DNA of 64,000 bases from Haloimpatiens sp042688525. GTDB lineage: Bacteria; Bacillota; Clostridia; Clostridiales; Clostridiaceae. Shown piece by piece: positions 45,239 through 54,611 of the stretch. The position numbers and the translations under genes were made by a program. How positions within the stretch are numbered: the first letter of the stretch is position 1; every line of letters starts with the position of its first letter. The stretch spans positions 2,170,001 through 2,234,000 of the forward strand of contig NZ_JBHWAB010000001.1 of the NCBI RefSeq assembly GCF_042688525.2. Direction: 5' to 3'. The notes beneath the pieces were generated by a model. The model had not been told where the DNA came from. It did not search any database and was given only the letters and a program-made list of their open reading frames with translations.

Positions 45239-45662
45239 TGATAAATCCAGGGAATACTTCATCCGCCATATTTTTAAATTTACTTTCATCATTTAATATA
45301 TCTTTTATACCTTCATTATCATCAATATATTCCATTTCCAAATTATCATCATCATTCACTTTATTTTTGTTTTCTTCAATTTTTTTCTTAAATTCTTCAA
45401 CCTTTTTCTTTTCCTCGTCTGTTAAATTCATATTATCTAATATATTTTGAATATTTTCTTCATATGATTCCTTTTTATATTGTTTAACTTCATCAGGAGT
45501 TTCTAAAACTTCATCAATCTTTATTTGCTTTACGTCATACCCTTCTAATTCCATGCATTTACCACAATTATCACATGTTTTTTTAGGATCTAATTCGCAT
45601 TTATAACATTCTCCACAATCGTCGCAAACTTTATTCTTATCAAATATACAATACTTTGTCAT
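45216..45662 (-). CDS. Cysteine-rich acidic protein, unknown
   Basis: A 148-residue protein. The first 40 residues carry CDDCGECYKCELD and CDNCGKCMELEG, eight or more cysteines in CxxC pairs suited to zinc or an iron-sulfur cluster. The rest is highly charged helix (EEKKKVEEFKKKIEENKNK) and an acidic stretch. It lies next to and divergent from lexA. Family not recognised by name. Confidence 0.75.
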   Translation of the reverse strand: MTKYCIFDKNKVCDDCGECYKCELDPKKTCDNCGKCMELEGYDVKQIKIDEVLETPDEVKQYKKESYEENIQNILDNMNLTDEEKKKVEEFKKKIEENKNKVNDDDNLEMEYIDDNEGIKDILNDESKFKNMADEVFPGFIKINGKLK

Positions 45663-45776
45663 AAATTTTCTCCTTCTTTACTATCAAATTTTACAATTGT
45701 ATATTATATCAAATCCCCTTTAAATAATCAACACTTTTACTTTAAACTTGCCAATACTAAAGCTCCTCTTTATTGG

Positions 45777-45815
45777 GAACATAAGTTTGCTATTTGATGT
45801 TTTATATGGTATAAT
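45777..45815 (+). promoter_or_regulatory. lexA promoter with LexA box
   Basis: GAACATAAGTTT (45777-45788) fits the Gram-positive LexA box GAACNNNNGTTY. It overlaps a -35 TTGCTA (45787-45792), 17 bases before TGGTATAAT (-10 at 45810-45815). Autoregulation is expected. Confidence 0.78.
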
Positions 45816-45844
45816 TCAAATATAATTAAGGAGTGGTATTAATT

Positions 45845-46450
45845 ATGGCAAAAGGAAGTAATAAACAGCAACAAATATATGAATTTATTAAAAATGAGAT
45901 TCAAAGTAGAGGTTACCCCCCTTCTGTAAGAGAAATTTGTAAAGCTGTTGGTTTGAAATCTACTTCTACAGTACACAATCATTTATCAAAATTAGAGAAA
46001 AAGGGCTACATAAGAAGAGATGCTACTAAGCCAAGAGCAATCGAAATATTAAAAGATTCATTAATAAAAAAGGAAATGGTTGATATTCCTATTGTTGGTA
46101 ATGTAACTGCTGGTCAACCTATTTTAGCAGTAGAAAATATTGAAGAGTATTTTACTTTACCTCTTAATTTTGTAAAAAGCAATAAAGAATTGTTTATATT
46201 ACATGTAAATGGCGAAAGTATGATAGAAGCTGGAATATATAATGGAGATTTAGCCATTATAGAAAAAGCCTCTACTGCTCACAATGGTGATATAGTAATA
46301 GCATTAGTTGATGGTGAAGCTACAATAAAAAGGTTTTTCTTAGAAAAAGACCATATACGACTTCAACCAGAAAACAAAACAATGGATCCTATAATTGTTC
46401 CTAATTGTGATGTTATAGGTAAGTTAGTAGGTATATACAGAAAATACTAA
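45845..46450 (+). CDS. lexA: LexA SOS repressor
   Basis: A 201-residue protein. The winged helix at the N-terminus has YPPSVREICKAVGLKSTSTV as recognition region. The self-cleavage bond is A89-G90 in VTAGQP, the nucleophile S125 in GESMIEAG, and the general base K162 in GEATIKRF. ATG 45845 with AAGGAG upstream; an in-frame GTG at 45833 is too close to that site. All residues for RecA-stimulated cleavage are intact. Confidence 0.96.
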   Translation: MAKGSNKQQQIYEFIKNEIQSRGYPPSVREICKAVGLKSTSTVHNHLSKLEKKGYIRRDATKPRAIEILKDSLIKKEMVDIPIVGNVTAGQPILAVENIEEYFTLPLNFVKSNKELFILHVNGESMIEAGIYNGDLAIIEKASTAHNGDIVIALVDGEATIKRFFLEKDHIRLQPENKTMDPIIVPNCDVIGKLVGIYRKY

Positions 46451-46460
46451 AGACAATTTA

Positions 46461-46505
46461 GATGCAGGTAAATTTTCTTTTATATAAATTTACCTGCATC
46501 TTTTT
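46461..46505. terminator. Shared bidirectional terminator after lexA
   Basis: GATGCAGGTAAATTT pairs with AAATTTACCTGCATC; TTTTTG follows on the plus strand. It lies between the converging lexA and membrane-protein genes and overlaps the end of the latter. Confidence 0.75.
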
Positions 46506-46740
46506 GCATAGTAATTAATGGTTTTCTAATCATGTCAGATATAACGAACAACAAAACTATTAATCCCAGTATAATTTGAACAACAAAATAACTGCTGTGT
46601 TCCTGAAAATAAGTATAACCATTATTAAAGATTTTTTGAAAAAACATATAAAATTCCCCACATTGTCCAACTAAACAAAAAGTCATCATAAAAAATATTG
46701 CTAATTCATATTTTTTAAGATTTTTTCTTATAATGTCCAT
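46480..46740 (-). CDS. Small membrane protein, unknown
   Basis: An 86-residue protein from ATG 46740 (GGGAGTG upstream; the ATG at 46755 is too close to that site). Two hydrophobic segments (LAIFFMMTFCLVGQCGEF and VVQIILGLIVLLFVISDM) with a loop between. No family recognised. Confidence 0.6.
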   Translation of the reverse strand: MDIIRKNLKKYELAIFFMMTFCLVGQCGEFYMFFQKIFNNGYTYFQEHSSYFVVQIILGLIVLLFVISDMIRKPLITMQKDAGKFI

Positions 46741-46755
46741 TTTTATCACTCCCAA

Positions 46756-47205
46756 TATTCAATTTTAATCTTATATTCTATTTCTTAAACACGCAAATAA
46801 AAAAGTATAAGATAAGGAATTTTTTAACGATAATTATTCACTATCTTTAAAGATTCCCTGTTCTTATACCTTATTTTCAATTATTCTGCTAAACCTTTTT
46901 CCCTGTGGTAAATATCTATATAATATAGAAGACATCATTTGATAATTCAACTTTTACAGAATAGAAGTAACTATAACGTAGATAAATAATATATTGCGTA
47001 AAAACTATTTTAACAAATAATTAGTAATTCTTGCTCTAAAAATTCAACTTTGCGTTAAGAAAAACTCATTGTTTGAGTGTAGCGAGTTTGAGTTTTTTAG
47101 CAAAGTTAAATTTTTAGAGCTTAGAATTACTTTATGCAGTTAACGGTTTTGTAGCAATATATTATTTATCGGAGTTTAGATTTACCTCTTACTGCTAGTC
47201 TTGCA
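46756..47205. other. Gene-free region with two inverted repeats
   Basis: Contains a hairpin at about 46806-46870 (GTATAAGA...TCTTATAC) and a larger palindrome at 46983-47176 described separately. No gene. Confidence 0.5.
46983..47176. repeat. Large palindrome unrelated in sequence to types A/B
   Basis: GATAAATAATATATTGC pairs with GCAATATATTATTTATC. The inner blocks TAGTAATTC and CTCTAAAAATTCAACTTTGC also pair with the right half, and AAAAACTCA with TGAGTTTTT. It is of similar size and build to the type A elements but with different sequence; it occurs once here. Confidence 0.75.
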
Positions 47206-48492
47206 TTAATTGTTCAAAACTTTTGATAATGCTACTAGTATGGCAATCTTAGAATGATCAAAAGTAAGTCCACCTTGTAAGTATGCTATGTAAGGCTCTC
47301 TTATAGGTGCATCCGCTGATAATTCTATAGAAGCTCCTTGGACAAACGCTCCAGCTGCCATTATTACTTGATCATCATATCCTGGCATATCCCATGGTTC
47401 ACATTCTACAAATGAATCAATTGGAGATCCCTTTTGTATACCCTTACAGAATTTTATTAACTTATCTTTATCATTAAATTTTATCGCTTGAATTATATCG
47501 CTTCTTTCATCATCATACTTAGGTAAAACTTCAAAACCTGCTAGTTCCATTATTCTAGAACATAATATAGCTCCTTTTAAAGCTTCCATAGAAATGTGTG
47601 GTGCTAAAAATAATCCTTGATAAAATAATCTCATAACTCCAAAAGTTGAACCACACTCTCCCCCTATTCCAGGAATAGTAAGTCTATAAGAAGCTTGTTC
47701 CACATATTCCTTTTTACCAGCTATATATCCACCAGTTGGAGCAATTCCTCCCCCTATATTTTTAATTAAAGAACCAGCTATTAAATCCGCTCCTACATCT
47801 GTTGGTTCACAAGTTTCAACAAATTCTCCATAACAATTATCTATAAAACAAATAATATTTTTTCTTACACTCTTTATAGTATCAACAGTCTCTTTAATGT
47901 CTGCTATAGATAAACATTTTCTCCATCCATAACCTGCTGACCTTTGAATATGTACTAATTTAATACTTTCATCTTCATTTAACATTTTTTTTAATTCATT
48001 TAAATTTATTTTTCCTTCATTTGTTAACTCTAATTGTTTATATTTTACACCAAAGTTTTTTAAAGAACCTTTATTATCATCTTTATTTATACCAATAACA
48101 TCATGAAGAGTATCATATGGTGTTCCACATACTGAAACCATAGTATCATTAGGTCTTAAATTGCCAAATAAAGCAGCTGCAATAGCATGAGTACCATTTA
48201 CAAAATGAGGCCTAACAAGTGCACTTTCAGTATTAAATATTTTAGCATAAACTTTATCTAAAGTATCTCTTCCAATATCTCCATAACCATATCCAGTTGA
48301 ATTAGTGAAATGAGTATCACTTATTCTTTCTTCTTGAAAAGCATTTAATACTTTAATTTGATTGTATTCTCTTATCTCATTTAGTTTTTCAAATTGTGAA
48401 GAAACATCTTTTAGTGCTTTTTCATATATTCCTAAAACATAATCACTTATATTATACTGTTTTTTTAATAATTCTTTAGTTTTATCTATCAT
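47206..48492 (-). CDS. Methionine gamma-lyase-like PLP enzyme (YnbB family)
   Basis: A 428-residue protein of the Met_gamma_lyase (formerly aluminium resistance) family. NSTGYGYGDIGRDTLDKVYA, RPHFVNGTHAIAAALFG and the lysine region LIAGSLIKNIGGGIAPTGGY are the family's motifs. The real substrate is uncertain. In B. subtilis the homologue lies close to hfq and miaA, as here. GGAGG precedes the ATG. Confidence 0.85.
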   Translation of the reverse strand: MIDKTKELLKKQYNISDYVLGIYEKALKDVSSQFEKLNEIREYNQIKVLNAFQEERISDTHFTNSTGYGYGDIGRDTLDKVYAKIFNTESALVRPHFVNGTHAIAAALFGNLRPNDTMVSVCGTPYDTLHDVIGINKDDNKGSLKNFGVKYKQLELTNEGKINLNELKKMLNEDESIKLVHIQRSAGYGWRKCLSIADIKETVDTIKSVRKNIICFIDNCYGEFVETCEPTDVGADLIAGSLIKNIGGGIAPTGGYIAGKKEYVEQASYRLTIPGIGGECGSTFGVMRLFYQGLFLAPHISMEALKGAILCSRIMELAGFEVLPKYDDERSDIIQAIKFNDKDKLIKFCKGIQKGSPIDSFVECEPWDMPGYDDQVIMAAGAFVQGASIELSADAPIREPYIAYLQGGLTFDHSKIAILVALSKVLNN

Positions 48493-48540
48493 TAATTAAT
48501 AACCTCCTAACAATAAAATCCTTATTCATATTAGCACATA

Positions 48541-48569
48541 AAAAAAGAATAGGCAACTTAATGCCTATC
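48541..48569 (-). terminator. Terminator after hfq
   Basis: On the minus strand GGATAGGCAT pairs with GCCTATTC, followed by TTTTTT, ending within the last codons of hfq. Confidence 0.7.
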
Positions 48570-48804
48570 CTTCTGTATTTTCTTGATTAAATAAAACTGG
48601 TTTTAATGGAGTAATTGTTGATATAGCATGTTTATATATCATCATTTGCTTTCCGTCGCTACTTAATACAACTATAAAACTATCGAATCCTTTTACATGA
48701 CCCTTTAGTTGAAATCCATTAGTTAAATATATTGTAACTGGAATTCTATTTTTTCTCGCACTATTTAAGAAAATATCCTGTAAGTTATTATTGTTTTTGC
48801 TCAT
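48565..48804 (-). CDS. hfq: RNA chaperone Hfq
   Basis: A 79-residue protein with Sm1 (QDIFLNSARKNRIPVTIYLTNGFQLKGHVKGFDSF region) and Sm2 (MMIYKHAISTITP), including the YKHAIS RNA-binding residues. AAGGAGG before ATG. Between miaA and the methionine gamma-lyase-like gene, a standard Firmicutes order. Confidence 0.97.
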   Translation of the reverse strand: MSKNNNNLQDIFLNSARKNRIPVTIYLTNGFQLKGHVKGFDSFIVVLSSDGKQMMIYKHAISTITPLKPVLFNQENTEG

Positions 48805-48884
48805 CTTTAACTCAACCTCCTTAAGCCTTATTGTTATTGATTCTATAAATTTTTAAAAAATCCTTTTATTTAGATTAAAAATGC

Positions 48885-49820
48885 CTAAACTTTTTTTATA
48901 TTTTCAATTATATATTGAATTATTTCATCTTCATTGCAAAATTCATCTTTATTTATCCAAATAGCTCTAGGATCTTTTCTGAACCATGTAAGTTGACGCT
49001 TTGCATAATTTCTACTTCCTTTTTTTATTAAATATACAGCTTCTTCTAATGAAATTTCTCCATCTAAATAATGAAGTATTTCCTTATATCCAATTCCTTT
49101 CATTGACTGCATATTTGAAGTATAACCCATTTCCTTTAATTTTATAACTTCATCTATTAATCCCTGCTCTAACATAATATCAACTCTCTTGTTTATTCTA
49201 TCATAAAGTTTAGCCCTGTCCATGTTAAGTACAAAATAATGTATGTTATATGGAATATCATAAAGCGTTTTTTCTTGCTCTTTAGTAAATTCACTTATAG
49301 TTTTTCCAGTATTTTTATAAACTTCTAAAGCCCTAATAACTCTTTTTAAATCATTAGGATAAAGCCTTTCATAAGATTCAGGATCTATATCTTTTAAAAG
49401 ATTATGAACATATTCCTTACCTTTTTCATCTGCAAGGCACTGAAGACTTTTTCTATAATTTTCATCTTTATGTGTTTGTGTAAAAGTATAGTTAAATATT
49501 ACTGAGTTTATATACAATCCAGTTCCACCAACCAGCATAGGATATTTTCCTTTATTAAGTATGTTATTAATGTTTTCTTCAGCTAACTCTTTAAATTCAG
49601 CCACACTAAAATTTTTACTAGGCTCAATTATATCTATCATGTGGTGCGGAATGCCTTGCATCTCTTCTTCAGTAATTTTTGCTGAACCTATATCCATATG
49701 CTTATATATTTGCATAGAATCTGAAGAAACAATTTCTCCATTAAGTTCTTGCGCAAGTTTTATAGAAATATTGGTTTTCCCTACTGCTGTGGGGCCTGCT
49801 ATTATGAGTAAATCTTTCAC
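48885..49820 (-). CDS. miaA: tRNA dimethylallyltransferase
   Basis: A protein of 311 residues. P-loop GPTAVGKT near the N-terminus, SSDSMQIYKHMDIGSAK, HHMIDI and GGTGLYINS are MiaA motifs; RNYAKRQLTWFRK is near the C-terminus. It prenylates A37 of tRNAs reading UNN codons. I choose GTG at 49820 with AAGGTGA upstream; another GTG at 49829 lies within that site. It is 14 bases after mutL, in one operon. Confidence 0.95.
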   Translation of the reverse strand: MKDLLIIAGPTAVGKTNISIKLAQELNGEIVSSDSMQIYKHMDIGSAKITEEEMQGIPHHMIDIIEPSKNFSVAEFKELAEENINNILNKGKYPMLVGGTGLYINSVIFNYTFTQTHKDENYRKSLQCLADEKGKEYVHNLLKDIDPESYERLYPNDLKRVIRALEVYKNTGKTISEFTKEQEKTLYDIPYNIHYFVLNMDRAKLYDRINKRVDIMLEQGLIDEVIKLKEMGYTSNMQSMKGIGYKEILHYLDGEISLEEAVYLIKKGSRNYAKRQLTWFRKDPRAIWINKDEFCNEDEIIQYIIENIKKV

Positions 49821-49834
49821 GTCAATCACCTTTT

Positions 49835-51802
49835 CTATTGAATTCTTTTAAATTTCTTTTCAAGCTCGTTAAGTGTAATCTTTATAATTGTAGGCCTTCC
49901 ATGAGGACAAGTGAAAGGTTCATCAATAAATCTCAAATCATTAATTAATGCTTTCATCTCTATGTCTGTTAATTTATTATTAGCTTTCACTGCAGCCTTA
50001 CAAGCTAAGGTTGCTATTTTATGATATTTAATTTCATCAGTTTTTCCACTACCCATAGCTTTTAAATTATCTACTATAGTAAAAAATAGTTCTTTAAAAT
50101 TAGTGTCTCCCAATAGTGTAGGAACTTCTCTTATATAAAGAGAGTTATCACTAAAAATTTCTATATCAAAACCTATTTCTTTAAATATTTTCTCATTCTC
50201 AGTGTAATATACAAAATCTTCATTACTCAACTCTAATATTAATGGAGTAATTAATACTTGAGAAACTACTTTCTGTTTCAAAATTTCTTTTTTATATTTT
50301 TCAAATAGAATTTTTTCATGAGCAGCATGTTGGTCTATAATATATAATTCGCTGTTGTATTGAGCTAAAATATAAGACTTATTAAATTGACCAATTACAT
50401 TTAACTCCGGAAATTTTTCAGTATAATCAGTTTCAACACTACTTTCTTCTTTTACTAAATCTATCGAGGGATTATATGATTGTTTATTAAAATTAAATTT
50501 CTCATTGTTAATGATATCATCTTTTTTCACTTTATTATACACATTATCCTTAACATATGCATTACTATTTCCTACATAAGTAGTTTCTTTTTCATTATTG
50601 AAATCTAATTTACCTACATGATCACATTTAACACCTACTTTTTTATCATCTGTACTTTGAAAATTATTTATTTTATCGTCATCTTCTTTAATAACTTTAT
50701 GTGACTTTAAATCTATAGGTATTTGCTCATTAGTTATTTTATCATCAATAAATATTGACTTATTAGACTTTTCATCTTCAATATCATCCGTAGGAATATA
50801 AAAAGAATCCTTTAAACTTTCTGCAATAGCTTTATGTACTGTATCAAAAACCAGCTTATAAATATGTCTATCACAACTAATTTTAATTTCAGATTTAGTT
50901 GGATGTACATTTACATCTATAAATTCAGGATATATATCTAAAAACAATACAAAAAACGGGAACTTATTTACTGTTAAAAATGATTTAAAAGCATTCTCTA
51001 CTGCTGCTGTAATTAAACCACTCTTAATATATCTTTTATTTACAAATATAGTTTGCTTATTTCTACTCTTTCTGCTTATTTCAGCATTACCTATATATCC
51101 ATATACAGTTGCAATATCCGAGTGTCCCTCAAAACTAATTATGTTATCATAAGTACTTTTTCCGTATAATTCCCTTATAGTATCACATAATTCGTTATTT
51201 CCATAGGTAGATAACACTTTTCTATCATTACTGTGTAACTTAAAGGATATATCTGAATTAGCTAATGCCAATCTAGTAACTATATCAGAAATAAGTGCAG
51301 ATTCTCTTTGAGAAGACTTTAAAAATTTCTGTCTTGCAGGCACATTAAAAAATAAATCTTTTACTTCTATAGAAGTACCAACATTAAGCCCTGCATCCTT
51401 AATATATTCTATGTTGCCTCCACATATATAAATTTCTTTTCCATAATTAATATCTTCAACTCTAGTTTTCATATAAGTTTTAGATACAGAGGCAACACTA
51501 GCTAAAGCTTCCCCCCTAAAACCTAATGTACTAACTTTAAAAATATCCTCTGAAGTTTTAATTTTACTTGTTGCATGAGGCATAAAAGCTTTTTCAATGT
51601 CATCTGGATGTATGCCGTGCCCATTATCTATAATTTTTATATACTTTTGTCCGCCCTCTTTAATTTCGATAGTAATATTTTTAGATTTTGCATCTATACT
51701 ATTTTCTAATAATTCTTTTACAACAGAAAAAGGCCTTTCAATTACTTCACCTGCAGCAATTTTATTTGAAGTTGATTCATCTAATAGATTTATTCTCTTC
51801 AT
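49835..51802 (-). CDS. mutL: DNA mismatch repair protein MutL
   Basis: A 655-residue protein. GHKL ATPase motifs: IAAGEVIERP, DNGHGI, ATSKI and TLGFRGEALASV. The long charged linker (about 340-455) is followed by the C-terminal domain with endonuclease motif DQHAAHEKILFE and ACKAAVKANNKL plus CPHGRP near the end, so it is a nicking-type MutL. It begins 12 bases after mutS. Confidence 0.96.
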   Translation of the reverse strand: MKRINLLDESTSNKIAAGEVIERPFSVVKELLENSIDAKSKNITIEIKEGGQKYIKIIDNGHGIHPDDIEKAFMPHATSKIKTSEDIFKVSTLGFRGEALASVASVSKTYMKTRVEDINYGKEIYICGGNIEYIKDAGLNVGTSIEVKDLFFNVPARQKFLKSSQRESALISDIVTRLALANSDISFKLHSNDRKVLSTYGNNELCDTIRELYGKSTYDNIISFEGHSDIATVYGYIGNAEISRKSRNKQTIFVNKRYIKSGLITAAVENAFKSFLTVNKFPFFVLFLDIYPEFIDVNVHPTKSEIKISCDRHIYKLVFDTVHKAIAESLKDSFYIPTDDIEDEKSNKSIFIDDKITNEQIPIDLKSHKVIKEDDDKINNFQSTDDKKVGVKCDHVGKLDFNNEKETTYVGNSNAYVKDNVYNKVKKDDIINNEKFNFNKQSYNPSIDLVKEESSVETDYTEKFPELNVIGQFNKSYILAQYNSELYIIDQHAAHEKILFEKYKKEILKQKVVSQVLITPLILELSNEDFVYYTENEKIFKEIGFDIEIFSDNSLYIREVPTLLGDTNFKELFFTIVDNLKAMGSGKTDEIKYHKIATLACKAAVKANNKLTDIEMKALINDLRFIDEPFTCPHGRPTIIKITLNELEKKFKRIQ

Positions 51803-51814
51803 GTCTTCACCTCT

Positions 51815-54526
51815 TTACAGCATCTTTGACTTTTTTACTATTTTATATAGTTCATTAAATCCATCCATAGGTGTTAAATTTAATATATCTATTTGTTTTA
51901 TATACTCTAACAATTCATTTTTTTCTAAATCTGAAAAAGAAATCTGAATTGGCTCTGATTTTGTTTCATCTTCATGATAAACTTTATCCACTGCAGCTTC
52001 TTTTACTACAATGTTTTTATTTTTTTCAGGCTTATCTTTTTTATCGCAAGAATTATATTCTTCATTACAATTGTGTTCTATAACTTTATTAATTTTATTT
52101 TTATCCTCATTAGATTTATTTTCTTCTAATTCATCTAATATATCTCTAGCTCTACTTAAAACTTCAGTAGGAAGTCCAGCTAATTTTGCAACCTCTATAC
52201 CATAAGATTGATCTGCTCCTCCAGGAATAATTTTACGAAGAAATACAATATCACTTCCTACTTTTTTTACACTTACACAATAATTTTTTACTCCTTCAAT
52301 CTTTCCTTCTAAGGTTGTAAGTTCATGATAATGAGTAGCAAAAAGAGTCTTACTTCTCAAATTCTTATTTTTACATATATATTCTATAACTGACCAAGCA
52401 ATGCTGAGTCCATCATAAGTACTTGTTCCTCTACCAACTTCATCAAGCAAAATTAAACTTTTATTTGTAGCATTTTTTAAAATATTTGATACCTCAGACA
52501 TTTCTACCATAAATGTACTTTTTCCAGAAGCCAAATCATCAGAAGCCCCTATTCTCGTAAATATCTTATCACATATTGATATATTAGCTTTTTTAGCTGG
52601 CACAAAACTTCCTATTTGAGCCATTAATACAATTAAAGCTACTTGTCTCATATAAGTAGATTTACCCGCCATATTAGGTCCTGTAATTATAAGCAGTTGA
52701 TTATCTTTATCATTCAAATCAGTATTATTTTCAATAAACGTTCCAACAGGAATCATTTTTTCTACTACAGGATGTCTTCCACTTTCTACAGAAATAAATC
52801 CTTCAGTATTAAGTTCTGGTTTACAATAATTATTATCTAAAGCAACTGCAGCTAAAGAACTTAAACAATCCAGTTTAGCTATAATTTTAGCTGTGTTTTT
52901 TAGCCTATGTATGTGTTTTTCAATTTCATCTCTTATCTGTACAAATAACGTATATTCTAATTCCGTTAGTTTTTCTTCGGCACCAAGTAATTTCTCTTCA
53001 ATTTGTTTAAGTTCAGGTGTTATATATCTTTCAGAATTTGCTAGAGTTTGTTTTCGTATATATCTATCCTCTGGAACTAATTCTAAATTTGTTTTTCGCA
53101 CTTCTATAAAATATCCAAACACTTTATTATAACTAATTTTTAAAGATTTTATACCAGTTGTCTCTTTTTCACTACTCTCTAATTTCACAATCCATTCTTT
53201 ACCGTGTTTTTTAGCATTTCTTAACTCATCAATTCTTTTATCATAACCATCTTTTATTATATTACCTTCCTTTACAGATAAAGAAGGATTATCACTTATT
53301 GAATTGTTTATTAAATTATATATATCTTTAAGTTCATCTAAATTGTTATACATTTGATTTAATAGTTTGCTGTTAAAATTTCTTAATATAAACTTTACAT
53401 CAGGAATTCTTTCTAATGAGTTTTTTAAAGATATCATTTCTCTAGCATTTATACTTTTAGAAGAAACCTTTCCTGCTAATCTTTCAATATCATATATACT
53501 TTTTAATGCTTCCTTTAAATCTTTATGAAGTGATATATTACGTATAAGTTCTTCAACACTATCTAATCTATTTTGAATTTTACTCTTATTTATAAGAGGC
53601 TGTTCTATCCATTTTCTTAATTCTCTAGCACCCATAGCTGTATTAGTCTTATCTACAACCCAAAGCAAAGAACCTTTTCTACTCTTTTCCCTTAATGTCT
53701 CAGTAAGTTCTAAGTTCCTTCTTGAATTTATATCTATACTTAAGTAATCAACAATACTATAATAGTTTATTTCATTAATATTTGATAAATTTATCTTTTG
53801 AGTTTCATTAATATATTTAAGAAGACCATTAGATGCATTAATTAATGCTTGTGGTATTTTATCTAAATCAAAATTCGAAAACTGTGTATGTATATTATTT
53901 AAAGCATCGCTAACAAAAAAATTATTATCGCTCTTTGAAAAAGCTGTAACAAAACGTTCTTTTATTTTGGATAGTATACTATCATCTAATGTATCTTGTA
54001 TTAATATTTCTCTTGGTTCAAATTTTGAAATTTCATCTAATATTGTTGATTCATCATACTCACAATTTGTACAATTAAATTCACCTGTAGATATATCCGC
54101 AAAACAAATTCCTACCTCTGTATACTTTTCATCTATATATAAACTCATAATAAAATTATTTTCCTTATCAGTAAGAAAAGATGAATCTGTATATGTACCG
54201 GGAGTTATTATTTTTATTATATCTCTCTTAACTATCCCTTTAGCTTGTGATGGATCTTCCAGTTGTTCACAAATGGCTATTTTATACCCTCTACTTACTA
54301 GTTTGCTTATATATGTATTGGCTGCATGATATGGAATACCACACATAGGAGCTCTTTTTTCTAATCCGCAATCTCTTCCTGTAAGAACTAATTCTAATTC
54401 TTTAGACGCTTTTTCAGCATCTTCAAAAAACATTTCATAAAAATCTCCTAATCTAAAAAACAATATACAATCCTTACATTTTTCTTTTACCTCTAAGTAC
54501 TGTTTCATCATAGGTGTTAATCCCAC
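51815..54526 (-). CDS. mutS: DNA mismatch repair protein MutS
   Basis: A 903-residue protein. The N-terminus has the mismatch-reading FRLGDFYEMFFEDA (Phe-x-Glu). Domain V has Walker A GPNMAGKSTYMRQ (about 620), DDLASGKSTFMVEMSE and LLDEVGRGTSTYDGLSIAW. A C-terminal charged linker (about 805-860) is longer than usual. It starts at GTG, nine bases after AGGAGG. Confidence 0.97.
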   Translation of the reverse strand: MGLTPMMKQYLEVKEKCKDCILFFRLGDFYEMFFEDAEKASKELELVLTGRDCGLEKRAPMCGIPYHAANTYISKLVSRGYKIAICEQLEDPSQAKGIVKRDIIKIITPGTYTDSSFLTDKENNFIMSLYIDEKYTEVGICFADISTGEFNCTNCEYDESTILDEISKFEPREILIQDTLDDSILSKIKERFVTAFSKSDNNFFVSDALNNIHTQFSNFDLDKIPQALINASNGLLKYINETQKINLSNINEINYYSIVDYLSIDINSRRNLELTETLREKSRKGSLLWVVDKTNTAMGARELRKWIEQPLINKSKIQNRLDSVEELIRNISLHKDLKEALKSIYDIERLAGKVSSKSINAREMISLKNSLERIPDVKFILRNFNSKLLNQMYNNLDELKDIYNLINNSISDNPSLSVKEGNIIKDGYDKRIDELRNAKKHGKEWIVKLESSEKETTGIKSLKISYNKVFGYFIEVRKTNLELVPEDRYIRKQTLANSERYITPELKQIEEKLLGAEEKLTELEYTLFVQIRDEIEKHIHRLKNTAKIIAKLDCLSSLAAVALDNNYCKPELNTEGFISVESGRHPVVEKMIPVGTFIENNTDLNDKDNQLLIITGPNMAGKSTYMRQVALIVLMAQIGSFVPAKKANISICDKIFTRIGASDDLASGKSTFMVEMSEVSNILKNATNKSLILLDEVGRGTSTYDGLSIAWSVIEYICKNKNLRSKTLFATHYHELTTLEGKIEGVKNYCVSVKKVGSDIVFLRKIIPGGADQSYGIEVAKLAGLPTEVLSRARDILDELEENKSNEDKNKINKVIEHNCNEEYNSCDKKDKPEKNKNIVVKEAAVDKVYHEDETKSEPIQISFSDLEKNELLEYIKQIDILNLTPMDGFNELYKIVKKSKML

Positions 54527-54559
54527 AGCACTACACCTCCTTGAAATGTTGATAATCTG

Positions 54560-54587
54560 AAAAAAGCTCCTTTAAAAGAGCTTTTTT
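54560..54587 (-). terminator. Hairpin between miaB and mutS
   Basis: AAAAAGCTC pairs with GAGCTTTTT. On the minus strand a T run follows, so it may end or attenuate the miaB transcript before mutS. Confidence 0.65.
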
Positions 54588-54611
54588 CTATTCTGTCAAT
54601 AACACATAAAA

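Noticed and set aside
45216..45662. Ferredoxin call for the Cys-rich protein
   Set aside because: The CxxC spacing does not follow the CxxCxxCxxxCP pattern of 4Fe-4S ferredoxins.
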